A stretch of DNA of 64,000 nt from positions 1-64,000 of the forward strand of contig NZ_CP011253.3 in assembly GCF_000972785.3 (NCBI RefSeq), given 5' to 3'. The position numbers and the translations under genes are program-made. This document shows, piece by piece, positions 21,408 through 30,200 of the stretch. The DNA is from Pandoraea oxalativorans (GTDB lineage Bacteria > Pseudomonadota > Gammaproteobacteria > Burkholderiales > Burkholderiaceae). Below the pieces are notes generated by a model. The model did not search any database. It was not told where the DNA came from and was given only the letters and a program-made list of their open reading frames with translations. Within the stretch, counting starts at the first letter, position 1; every line of letters starts with the position of its first letter.

Positions 21408-21673
21408 TTCAGGTAGGCCTTGATGACGTGAAGCAAGGGCGCCAGTTCGGCTTCCCGCTGCGCCTGATCGGGTTCGTTAATGACGTGATCGACGAAATGA
21501 CCCTCGATCACCGCGCCCATCAGTCCGTTGATCGCGCCGCGAATGGCAGCGATCTGCTGGAGGATCTCGACGCAGTCGTCCTCCTGCGTCAACTGACGCT
21601 CCAATGCCTGCGTCTGCCCCTGAATGCGGCGCACGCGCGCTAACAACTTGTTCTTGTCCCGGATCGTGTGCAC
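21404..21673 (-). CDS. rcnR: Nickel/cobalt-responsive repressor RcnR
   Basis: An 89-residue all-helical repressor of the CsoR/RcnR/FrmR family. The metal ligands of RcnR are present: His2, Cys34, His59 and His63, matching H3, C35, H60 and H64 of the E. coli protein, which separates it from copper-sensing CsoR and formaldehyde-sensing FrmR. Conserved blocks are RRIQGQ and LQQIAAIRGAINGLM. It is divergent from the exporter gene rcnA, with a matching operator between. When Ni or Co binds, the repressor is expected to release DNA and allow efflux. Confidence 0.93.
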   Translation of the reverse strand: MHTIRDKNKLLARVRRIQGQTQALERQLTQEDDCVEILQQIAAIRGAINGLMGAVIEGHFVDHVINEPDQAQREAELAPLLHVIKAYLK

Positions 21674-21729
21674 GGTCTGCCGCGCTCCTGTCTGTCACGA
21701 ATTAGATGGAAAAAATGCTAACACAAATA

Positions 21730-21744
21730 TACTGGGCGGGGGTA
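21730..21744. promoter_or_regulatory. RcnR operator
   Basis: TACTGGGCGGGGGTA closely matches the known RcnR site TACTGGGGGGNAGTA, with TACT/GGTA arms around a G-tract. It lies between the divergent rcnR and rcnA starts, 39 bases before the rcnA ATG. Confidence 0.85.
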
Positions 21745-21782
21745 TATTGCGCTCGTGACGTCTTTCTATCGAGCCATGTGAC

Positions 21783-22655
21783 ATGACCGAATTCTCGACC
21801 CTTCTCCAGCAAGGCAATGCCTGGCTTTTCATTCCGAGCGCCATCCTGCTCGGCGCGCTGCACGGCCTTGAACCGGGGCATTCGAAGACCATGATGGCAG
21901 CGTTCATCGTGGCGATTCGCGGCACGATCGGGCAGGCGGTGCTGCTCGGGTTGTCGGCGACGGTCTCGCATACGGCTGTGGTGTGGCTTGTAGCGATGGC
22001 GGGGCTGTACTTCGGACGCAACTGGAACGCCGACGCGACCGAGTCGTACTTTCAGGTGGCTTCGGGAGTGTTGATCCTCATCGTGGCGGGATGGATGCTG
22101 TGGCGCACGTGGCGCGATAACCGCGAAGCGAAAGCGCATTCGCATGGCCACGACGTGCACGACGACCATCACGACCACGACCACGGTCACGATCATGGCC
22201 ATCGTCACGATCGTCCGGCGAAGGCGCTAACGCGCGGGAGTCCGGTGGTGTCCGTCGGATCGAGCGAGTATCAGGACGCCCACGAACGCGCACATGCGCG
22301 CGACATCGAAAAGCGCTTTGCCGGACGCGAGGTGACCACAGGCCAGATCGTCATGTTCGGTCTCACGGGCGGGCTGGTGCCCTGCCCCGCGTCCATCACG
22401 GTGCTGCTGCTGTGCCTGCAACTCAAACGCTTCGCGCTGGGTGCCGGATTGGTGCTGTGCTTTAGCATCGGGCTCGCGCTGACGATGGTCGCCTCCGGCA
22501 CGGTGGCGGCACTCAGTGTGCGCCATGTGTCGAAGCGGTGGAGCGGGTTCGGCGAATTCGCACGCAAAGCACCGTATCTCTCGGGTGCGGTGATCGTGCT
22601 GGTCGGTGTGTACGTCATCTATCAGGGCGCGTCGCACATGCTTCTCAACGTCTAA
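21783..22655 (+). CDS. rcnA: Nickel/cobalt efflux protein RcnA
   Basis: An inner-membrane exporter of 290 residues that removes Ni and Co. It has six or so membrane helices and a cytoplasmic His/Asp-rich loop at about residues 117-145 (repeats of HDH and HGH), the RcnA hallmark. The NicO-family signatures are present: LGALHGLEPGHSKTMMAAF near residues 20-38 and GLTGGLVPCPASITVLLLCL near 196-215. Regulation by RcnR is indicated by the operator upstream. Confidence 0.95.
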   Translation: MTEFSTLLQQGNAWLFIPSAILLGALHGLEPGHSKTMMAAFIVAIRGTIGQAVLLGLSATVSHTAVVWLVAMAGLYFGRNWNADATESYFQVASGVLILIVAGWMLWRTWRDNREAKAHSHGHDVHDDHHDHDHGHDHGHRHDRPAKALTRGSPVVSVGSSEYQDAHERAHARDIEKRFAGREVTTGQIVMFGLTGGLVPCPASITVLLLCLQLKRFALGAGLVLCFSIGLALTMVASGTVAALSVRHVSKRWSGFGEFARKAPYLSGAVIVLVGVYVIYQGASHMLLNV

Positions 22656-22893
22656 ATCGTATCGGTCCTCACACGCGTGGACGTCATGATCGTCTACCGT
22701 AGAACGAAACGACAGGTGGGCGAACGTTTTGCGACGTCACATCGGGATTGGGCGAAATATCGGCAGTTATCAAGGCGAAGACCCCAACGTGGATCCGCTG
22801 CAAGATGAATCCAAAAGGTCCACGGCAGTAACCCAAAGGGCGTCTACAGATCGGAGCCACTATGAAATCTCCATTCACCGAAGGAGATGGATC

Positions 22894-23993
22894 ATGGAAT
22901 CGATTTCAAATAGTCCGGTCGTCAATAAGCCGCTATCGCCTGCCGAAATACCTCCCGATGCTCGGTTAGATACGGCGCCGACGATACCCTCGGATCTGCG
23001 GTTCGCGGCACCCGCCTCGTTGGAGGTCGTGTGGGAAGGCGAAACCGGGTGGAAAGGGCGAGGGCGTCTGCCGGAATTGGTCGCCCGCTATTGGCTGTAC
23101 GCAAAAGGAAGCCCTGAGTACGCGCGCTTCAAGGCCGATTTTCGGGAGGCCGTAAAGGTGCGGTTGGACATCGATAATTCTGCGAACGCTCGCGACGGAC
23201 TGGAGTCTTTGCTACGTAGTTGTCCACAACAGTTTCGGGGTTTCCCGGCGAACGAGTACCTCGAACTGTTCACTTGCCACTGTCCCGACGGCGAAAAGGA
23301 TGAGATCAATGGATTGATGGCGTTTTCCGGGATCACCGGATCCGATTCAAAGTCGGAGATGCGTCGGGTGATCGGCAGAATTTTAGTGTCCGCCCTTGGC
23401 GCTCAAGACGAACGCAACACAAGGGCAGTGCCAGCGAGTGATCTGAAGCATTCGCTGAGTCAGTGCCTCGAGCACGTGGGAAAGATCGACAGTGACTCAT
23501 CACGGCAATTTGTGTTGGATCTGCTGGGTGATATCCGTGATGTAGACGAGAAACATCGTCTGAATGCGTTGAGAAAATACTGCGAAATCATTCCGGAGAG
23601 AATCAAGCAGATTCCTCAGTCGGAACTTCAGGAGTTACCAGCGATTCTCGCGCTCAACGATGCAGACACTTCTGGTGCACTCAAGTGTCTCGGAGTAACG
23701 ACCGGCCACGTCTTCCTGCCGCAGGGGATTTTTGCGGACTGGAAGGAAGTCGCGAGTCTGCGGCCGGATGTGCCGGGCGATCAGAAAAAGCGCACAGATT
23801 TCGCGAATCAACTGAGGCAAAAGATCGACAAGATCGTCGATGACGGCAGGGATGCGAATTTTGTCATGCGGGAGGTCGTCCTGAGGTTGGGCCGCCTCGA
23901 CGAAGATACCCAGGCGGCCGGTGCCAAGTTGTTGCGAGAGTTCTTCAAGAAGGATCTGTCGAGAATGGCGGCGGCACTTGGGGGTAATAATTT
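22894..23993 (+). pseudogene. Unknown protein gene, 3' end lost at ISL3 copy 2
   Basis: The open frame begins with AAGGAG 7 bases before ATG and runs 366 codons before entering the insertion sequence. The N-terminus (MESISNSPVVNKPLSPAEIPP) is Ser/Pro-rich with no signal peptide, as in many type III effectors; the rest looks soluble and largely helical (for example SRQFVLDLLGDIRDVDEKHRLNALR and LLREFFKKDLSRMAAAL). I recognise no domain. No continuation exists beyond the IS: the next bases belong to the fecR side. It is therefore truncated, unless translation through the IS, which adds about 80 foreign residues, gives a product. Confidence 0.6.
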
Positions 23994-25300
23994 GGTTCAT
24001 CGCGCAATAGCGTGGAGGGATTTGACAAGTTTTCGTACTCTTGATGGCAGGAATTTGCCATCAGGAGTGCGTGGAGATGCTGGATCGCAAGCTGCTGGAG
24101 TCGCTGGGAGGCTGGCAGGGCTATGCCGTCGAACGCGTGGAGTGGCCCGAGGGCACAGGGCGCACGCTGTCGATCTATTTGAAGCCAACCGCCAAGGTGA
24201 TGCTGTGCGAGCAGTGCGGCGCACGATGTCGCCAGGTCCATGAGACCACGGTGCGCCGGGTGCGAGATCTGCCGTTATTTGAGTACCGGGTTGTTCTTCA
24301 TGTTCCACGCCGGCGCTTGTTGTGTGAGCAATGCGGTGGCCCGCGCCTGGAGCGGCTTACTTGGCTGGGTCGCTACCAGCGGGTGACGGATCGGCTTGCG
24401 GCGGCCTGCAGCCAATTGCTGCAATCGAGCAACGTGCAGGCGGTGGCGAGGTTCTTCGAGCTGGGTTGGCATACCGTCAAGACGCTGGACAAGGCCCGGC
24501 TCCGAGCGTCAGTGCGCGAACCGGATTGGTCCAGGATCGAGTATTTAGCGATGGACGAGTTCGCCCTGCATAAAGGGCATCGGTACGCGACGGTAGTCGT
24601 CGATCCGATCAGCAGGCAGGTGCTGTGGATCGGCCCAGGACGCTCACGCGAGACGGCTCGGGCGTTCTTCGAGCAATTGCCGCGTGGGGTCGCCCAACGC
24701 ATCAAGGCCGTAGCCATCGACATGACTACGGCCTACGAGTTAGAAATCCAGGCCCACTGCCCACGGGCGGAGATCGTCTATGACTTGTTCCATGTCGTGG
24801 CCAAGTACGGACGAGAGGTCATTGATCGGGTGCGCGTGGATCAGGCCAACCAACTGCGCCAGGACCGTCCCGCGCGCCGGGTCATCAAATCGAGCCGCTG
24901 GCTGTTATTGCGCAACCGCGACAAGCTAGACCGGCAGCAGGCCGTCCGGCTCGACGAATTGCTGCAAGCCAACCAGCCGCTGCTGACGGTCTATGTCCTG
25001 AGGGACGAACTCAAGCGGCTCTGGTTCTACCGAAGACCTGCCTGGGCAAAACAAGCCTGGCACCACTGGTGCGAGCAGGCCGAGCAAAGCGGAATAGCCC
25101 CCTTGAACACCTTCGCTCAGCGTCTGAAAGGCTATCTGCATGGCATCCTGGCCAGATGCCGACATCGTCTAAACACCAGCATCGTTGAGGGCATTAACAA
25201 CACTATCAAGGTCATTAAGCGGCGCGCCTACGGCTACCGAGACCAGGAATACTTCTTCCTCAAAATCCGCGCCGCCTTCCCCGGTAATGCTCAATGAACC
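23994..25300 (+). mobile_element. ISL3-family insertion sequence, copy 2
   Basis: Same 1307-bp element. The flanks are AATAATTT on the left (23986-23993) and AAAAATTT on the right (25301-25308), 7 of 8 matching, so the target duplication is not perfect. The left flank lies inside a gene that does not resume on the right, and the right flank is 31 bases from the end of fecR. Confidence 0.93.
24077..25297 (+). CDS. ISL3-family transposase, copy 2
   Basis: Protein identical to that of copy 1, with intact zinc-binding and DDE regions, so it is probably active. It lies in the same direction as the truncated upstream gene. Confidence 0.93.
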   Translation: MLDRKLLESLGGWQGYAVERVEWPEGTGRTLSIYLKPTAKVMLCEQCGARCRQVHETTVRRVRDLPLFEYRVVLHVPRRRLLCEQCGGPRLERLTWLGRYQRVTDRLAAACSQLLQSSNVQAVARFFELGWHTVKTLDKARLRASVREPDWSRIEYLAMDEFALHKGHRYATVVVDPISRQVLWIGPGRSRETARAFFEQLPRGVAQRIKAVAIDMTTAYELEIQAHCPRAEIVYDLFHVVAKYGREVIDRVRVDQANQLRQDRPARRVIKSSRWLLLRNRDKLDRQQAVRLDELLQANQPLLTVYVLRDELKRLWFYRRPAWAKQAWHHWCEQAEQSGIAPLNTFAQRLKGYLHGILARCRHRLNTSIVEGINNTIKVIKRRAYGYRDQEYFFLKIRAAFPGNAQ

Positions 25301-25331
25301 AAAAATTTTCGGCGCGTTGGCGACGGCCGTT

Positions 25332-26399
25332 TCAGGTGTGCGTGCGGTCGACGCCGATGGCGCGGCGCGGAAGCACTTCGGTGGGTGACCGGGCGCCCGG
25401 TTGAACGCGAACGAACCAGCGCGTGTAGCGCTGCACGTCGACGGGCAAGGCGCGCGAGAGCATGTCGAGCACGCGATCGGTGTCGTCGACCGGATAGATG
25501 CCCGATACCGGCAAGCGGGCGATCTCCGGCGCGCAGCCGAGATGCCCGCGTCGATAACGACCCAGTTCGGCGAGGAACGCGCCGAGCGGCATGGCATGCA
25601 CAACGAGCATCCCTTGCGTCCACGCGGCGGCGGCGTTCGCGACGCCGACATCGTCGAAGCGCGAGCGCAGGGCCGTGTCGTCGAAGGTGGCCCCTTGCCC
25701 GGCTGTCAGCACGATGGCGGCGTCGGCCGCGTTGGCCGCGACCACGCGCACCGCGCCTTCCATGACGGCCACGGCGGCGCTCTCGTCGTGCTGACGGACC
25801 GCGAAACGCGTGCCGAGCGCCTGAAGACTGCCTTGCGCGGTGTCGACGAAGAACGGGCGATGCCCGTGATCGGCGTCAGCACCGGTAGTGATGGCGATTT
25901 CCCCGCGCACGAGCCGCAGACGACGCACGTCCTGCGAGAAATGCATGTCGACGGCGGAATCGGTGTTGAGCGCGAGGACGGTGCCATCGGCAAGCTGCAC
26001 GGTGCGGCGCTCGCCGACCCCGGTACTCAGGTCGGCACGCCAGACGCGCAGGGTGTTCGAGTCGCTGGCCGACCAGAGCGCGCCCGTCACACCCGCGACA
26101 GCGATGAGGCCGAGCATGCGGCGTCGGCCCTGATTGGCATTGGCGCACACCAGCGTGTTGTGTGCAACGAGCGGAGGGATTGTCCGAAGATGCGCGCCGA
26201 AGTCCACCAGACGCTGCCACGCGAGCGCGTGTCGCGCGTCGGCTTCGTACCAGCGTTGCCAGGCGGTGTGCGTGTCGGTGTCCGCATTGTCATGGGTTCC
26301 GACCGCTTGCAGGCGGACGAACCATTCGGTGGCCGCAAGCGTGATGGCTTCCGGCAGCGGCGTGGCGGCGCTCCGGTCGGAGGGCATCGGGCGGCTCAT
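25332..26399 (-). CDS. fecR: FecR-family anti-sigma regulator
   Basis: A 355-residue single-pass membrane regulator that relays the ligand-bound state of an outer-membrane receptor to its ECF sigma factor. The N-terminal cytoplasmic part has the DUF4880-type WFVRLQ...TAWQRWYEADARHALAWQRL sequence, the membrane segment is near 95-112 (MLGLIAVAGVTGALW), and the periplasmic FecR domain has ERRTVQLADGTVLALNTDSAVDM and GEIAITTG. The C-terminal secretin/TonB short domain is present. The ATG overlaps the fecI stop (ATGA). The TonB receptor gene that normally follows is absent; ISL3 copy 2 lies there instead. Confidence 0.9.
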   Translation of the reverse strand: MSRPMPSDRSAATPLPEAITLAATEWFVRLQAVGTHDNADTDTHTAWQRWYEADARHALAWQRLVDFGAHLRTIPPLVAHNTLVCANANQGRRRMLGLIAVAGVTGALWSASDSNTLRVWRADLSTGVGERRTVQLADGTVLALNTDSAVDMHFSQDVRRLRLVRGEIAITTGADADHGHRPFFVDTAQGSLQALGTRFAVRQHDESAAVAVMEGAVRVVAANAADAAIVLTAGQGATFDDTALRSRFDDVGVANAAAAWTQGMLVVHAMPLGAFLAELGRYRRGHLGCAPEIARLPVSGIYPVDDTDRVLDMLSRALPVDVQRYTRWFVRVQPGARSPTEVLPRRAIGVDRTHT

Positions 26400-26929
26400 G
26401 CGGCGTCTCCGAAGCAGCAGGCGTGCAGGGCTTTAACGATATGGCGTTGCACGGTGGCGATGGAGATACCGACGGTCTCGGCGATGTCGCGCTGCGCGAG
26501 GCCGTCGAGTTGCGACATGAGGAAGACGCGGCGCACGACAGGCGGCAGGCCGTCGAGGCGACGATCGATGTCGATGAGTGTCTGGAGCAGGATCGCGCGG
26601 GTCTCGGGGTCGGGCGCGACGGCCTCGGGCTGCGCGGCGAGCGTGTCGAGATAAGCGGCTTCGATCTTGCGATGGCGATGCAGATTGGCGACCAGCCCTT
26701 GCGCAACGACGGTGAGAAAGGCGCGGGGCTCGCGCGGGCAGACGGGGGTGTCCTTGCTGAGCAGACGCACGAAGGTGTCGTGCGCGAGGTCGGCGGCGTC
26801 GCCGTGATTGCCGAGTTTGCGATGCAGCCAGTTGCGCAGCCAGCCATGATGATCGTGATAGAGCGCGGCCACGGCGGACGCGTCCGCGCGTACGTGATCT
26901 TTGCGTCCCCCGTTGTCGTCACGCATCAT
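26396..26929 (-). CDS. fecI: FecI-like ECF sigma factor
   Basis: A 177-residue extracytoplasmic-function sigma factor of the iron-starvation type. Region 2 contains LRNWLHRKLGNHGDAADLAHDTFVRLL and region 4 contains LDGLPPVVRRVFLMSQLDGLAQRDIAETVGISIATVQRHIVKAL. It heads the fecI-fecR pair, and a Fur box 56 bases upstream indicates repression when iron is replete. Its usual target, a receptor gene immediately downstream of fecR, is missing, so its present regulon is unclear. Confidence 0.92.
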   Translation of the reverse strand: MMRDDNGGRKDHVRADASAVAALYHDHHGWLRNWLHRKLGNHGDAADLAHDTFVRLLSKDTPVCPREPRAFLTVVAQGLVANLHRHRKIEAAYLDTLAAQPEAVAPDPETRAILLQTLIDIDRRLDGLPPVVRRVFLMSQLDGLAQRDIAETVGISIATVQRHIVKALHACCFGDAA

Positions 26930-26984
26930 GATGTTGGCTTGGTCGCCCGAACCGGCAACCGTCGCTGATCTAGCAGCTTTTGAG

Positions 26985-27003
26985 GTTAATGATAATCATT
27001 CGC
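26985..27003 (-). promoter_or_regulatory. Fur box upstream of fecI
   Basis: GTTAATGATAATCATTCGC fits the 19-bp Fur consensus GATAATGATAATCATTATC, with the central AATGATAATCATT exact. Confidence 0.85.
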
Positions 27004-27080
27004 ATCATATCATGACCTATCGTGCGGTGACGGATGGAGGGGAGGATTAAGACCACCGAGAATGGGGGACTGGAGCGATG

Positions 27081-27096
27081 CTGTACAAATATACAG
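27081..27096. promoter_or_regulatory. LexA (SOS) box upstream of the long uvrA gene
   Basis: CTGTACAAATATACAG is a perfect CTGT-N8-ACAG LexA site with an AT-rich centre. It is 134 bases before the GTG start of the tandem UvrA gene and on the far side of the Fur box from fecI, so it most likely controls the UvrA gene. Confidence 0.85.
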
Positions 27097-27229
27097 TACA
27101 ATCGCAGCGGGCCGGCGACGTCTGGATGCTGCCAGCGGCTGTCGTATCGGCCTGATACAGTAGTTCCCCCGAGGCGCGTATGCGCTCTGTCGTTTTGTCG
27201 TTTTCGCACTGATACGGCTCTGATACCCA

Positions 27230-30200
27230 GTGGACAAGTCCTCCTCGAAACCCGACCCGTCGGCCAGCCACGCCATTCGTATTCGTGGCGCCCGCCAGCA
27301 CAACCTCAAGAATCTCGACGTCGATCTCCAGACCGGTGAGATGACCGTCGTGACCGGTCCGTCCGGTTCCGGCAAGTCCAGTCTGGTCTTCGACACGCTG
27401 TTTGCCGAAGGCCAGCGCCGCTATGTCGAGACGTTCAGCGCTTACGCCCGGCAGTTCCTCGACCGCATGGATCGTCCGCAGGTCGACCATGTGGAAGGCG
27501 TGCCGCCCGCCATCGCCATCGATCAGACCAACCCCGTGCGCAGCTCGCGCTCGACGGTCGGCACGATGACCGAACTCAACGATCACCTCAAGCTCCTCTT
27601 CGCCCGGGCGGCGGCGCTGTTCGATCGCGAGACCGCCCAGCCGGTGCGTCACGACACGCCCGAGACGATCTACGCCGACCTCATGGCGCGCACCGCACAG
27701 AGCGATCAACGTCTGGTCGTCACCTTCCCGGTCGAATTGCCCGGCAGCGTGACGCCCGACGAAGTGGCGCAGTGGCTCTCGGCGTCCGGGTACACGCGCG
27801 TGCAGGCCGAGCGCGAAATCACGACCACCGAGGGCACGCGCAAGGTGCTCGACGTCGTCGCCGACCGCTTCCGCCTTCAGAACACCGAGAAGGCGCGCGC
27901 GATGGAAGCCATCGAGTCGTCGCTCAAGCGCGGCCGCGCCCGGGTGAACGTCTATGTGCTGGCCGAAGAAGGCGAGCCGGACATCTGGCGCTATTCGCAA
28001 GACCTGCATTGCCCGGACAGCGATCTGCATTACGCCGATCCGCAACCCGCGCTCTTCTCGTTCAACTCCGCGTACGGCGCGTGCGAAGCGTGTCGCGGTT
28101 TCGGTCGCGTGATCGGCGTCGACCTCGGTCTGGTCATTCCCGACGAACGCAAAACGTTGCGCGGCGGTGCCGTCAAGACCATTCAGACGCCCGCGTGGAA
28201 AGAGATTCAGGAAGACCTGCTGGAGTACGCCGGTAAGGCAGGCATCCCGCGCGATACGCCGTGGTCGAAGCTCTCGCCCGAACATCGCGAATGGGTCATC
28301 GAAGGCGACCCCGACTGGCAAGGCGAGTGGAACAAGCAGTGGTACGGCATTCGCCGCTTCTTCGGCTATCTGGAGTCGAAGGCGTACAAGATGCACATCC
28401 GCGTGCTGCTCTCGAAGTACCGCAGCTACACCACGTGCGACACGTGTGGCGGTGCACGCCTGAAGACCGAGGGCCTGCTGTGGCGGCTCGGCTCGAAAGA
28501 GAATGCCGACGCCGTGCTGCCGCCCGCCCAGCGTTTCAAGCCGCGTGGTGTGGCGTGGTCGCGCGAACAACTCGAAGCGCTGCCCGGTCTGACGATGCAC
28601 GATCTGATGCTCATGCCGATCACGCGCGTGCGTCAGTTCTTCGATTCGCTGACGTTGCCGTCGAGCCTGCTCGATGACGCGCTGAAGTTGCTCCAAGAGG
28701 AAGTCGGCACGCGTCTGAAGTATCTGTGCGACGTCGGCATCGGCTACCTCACGCTCGACCGCCAGAGCCGCACGCTCTCGGGCGGCGAAGTGCAACGTAT
28801 CAACCTGACGACGGCGCTCGGAACGTCGCTCGTCAACACGCTGTTCGTGCTCGACGAGCCGAGCATCGGTTTGCATCCGCGCGACATGGACCGCATCGTC
28901 GCCGCGATGCATCGGTTGCGCGACGCGGGTAACACGCTGGTCGTCGTGGAACACGATCCGGCCGTGATGCTCGCCGCCGACCGCGTCATCGACATGGGGC
29001 CGGGGCCGGGCGAGCGCGGCGGGCAGATCGTGTTCGACGGCACGCCGGAAGAAGTGCGCCAGGCCGACACGCTCACCGGTAGCTACCTTGGCGGGCGCAA
29101 GCATGTGGCGAACGCATCGAACTGGCGCGCGCGTCCGGTGGACGAGGCAACGCCGCGTCTGACACTGACCGGTGCCCGCGAGCACAACCTCAAGCACGTC
29201 GACGTCGACATTCCGCTGGGCCGCCTCGTGTGCGTGACCGGCGTCTCCGGCTCCGGTAAGTCGACACTGGTGCAGGACATCCTCAGTCCGGCGCTGGCGC
29301 GTCACTTCGGTGACCCGACCGAAGCCCCGGGGGCGCACGACGAACTGATCGGCGCCGAGCAACTGTCGGGCGTCGTGTTCGTCGACCAGTCGCCTATCGG
29401 TAAGACGGCGCGCTCGAATCCGGCAAGTTACGTTGGCGCATTCGACGAAATCCGCAAGTTGTTCGCTGCCGAGCCGGTCGCGCTCCAACGCGGCTACAAC
29501 GCCAGCACGTTCAGCTTCAACTCCGGCAATGGCCGTTGTCCGACGTGCGGCGGCTCAGGTTTCGAACACGTGGAAATGCAGTTCCTGAGCGACGTGTATC
29601 TGCGTTGCCCGGACTGCGACGGCAAGCGCTACCGCGCCGAAGTGCTGGACGTGAAGATCCAGCGCGCCATTCCCGGCGAAGCGATGCGCGAACTGAGCGT
29701 GTCGGACGTGCTGGAACTGACCGTCAACGAGGCAGTGAAGCTATTCTCGTCGGATCGCGACGTGCTGCGTGTGTTGCAGCCGATCGTGGACGTCGGTCTC
29801 GAATACGTGAAGCTCGGCCAGCCGGTGCCGACGCTCTCCGGTGGCGAAGCGCAACGTCTGAAGCTCGCCGGTTTCCTTGCGGAAGCGGCACAGAAGAAGA
29901 CAGCGAGCGGGCAAAAGGTTGCGCATCGCGGCCGTCTCTTCATCTTCGACGAACCGACGACCGGGCTGCACTTCGACGACATCGCGAAACTCATGCGCGC
30001 GTTCGGCAAGCTGCTCGACGGTGGCAATTCGCTGCTCGTCATCGAACACAATCTGGATGTGGTGCGCGCGGCCGACTGGATCATCGACCTCGGGCCGGAA
30101 GGCGGCGAAGGCGGTGGTGAAGTGTTGTGTGCCGGGACGCTCGCGCACGTCGTGGCGTGCGAAGGGTCGCACACCGGGCGTGCGCTGGCCGAGTACGAAC

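Noticed and set aside
22656..22893. An hrp-type promoter box upstream of the effector-like gene at 22894
   Set aside because: I could not find a TTCG-N16-TTCG or PIP-like pair at a suitable distance; the same holds for the X1 and X2 upstream regions.
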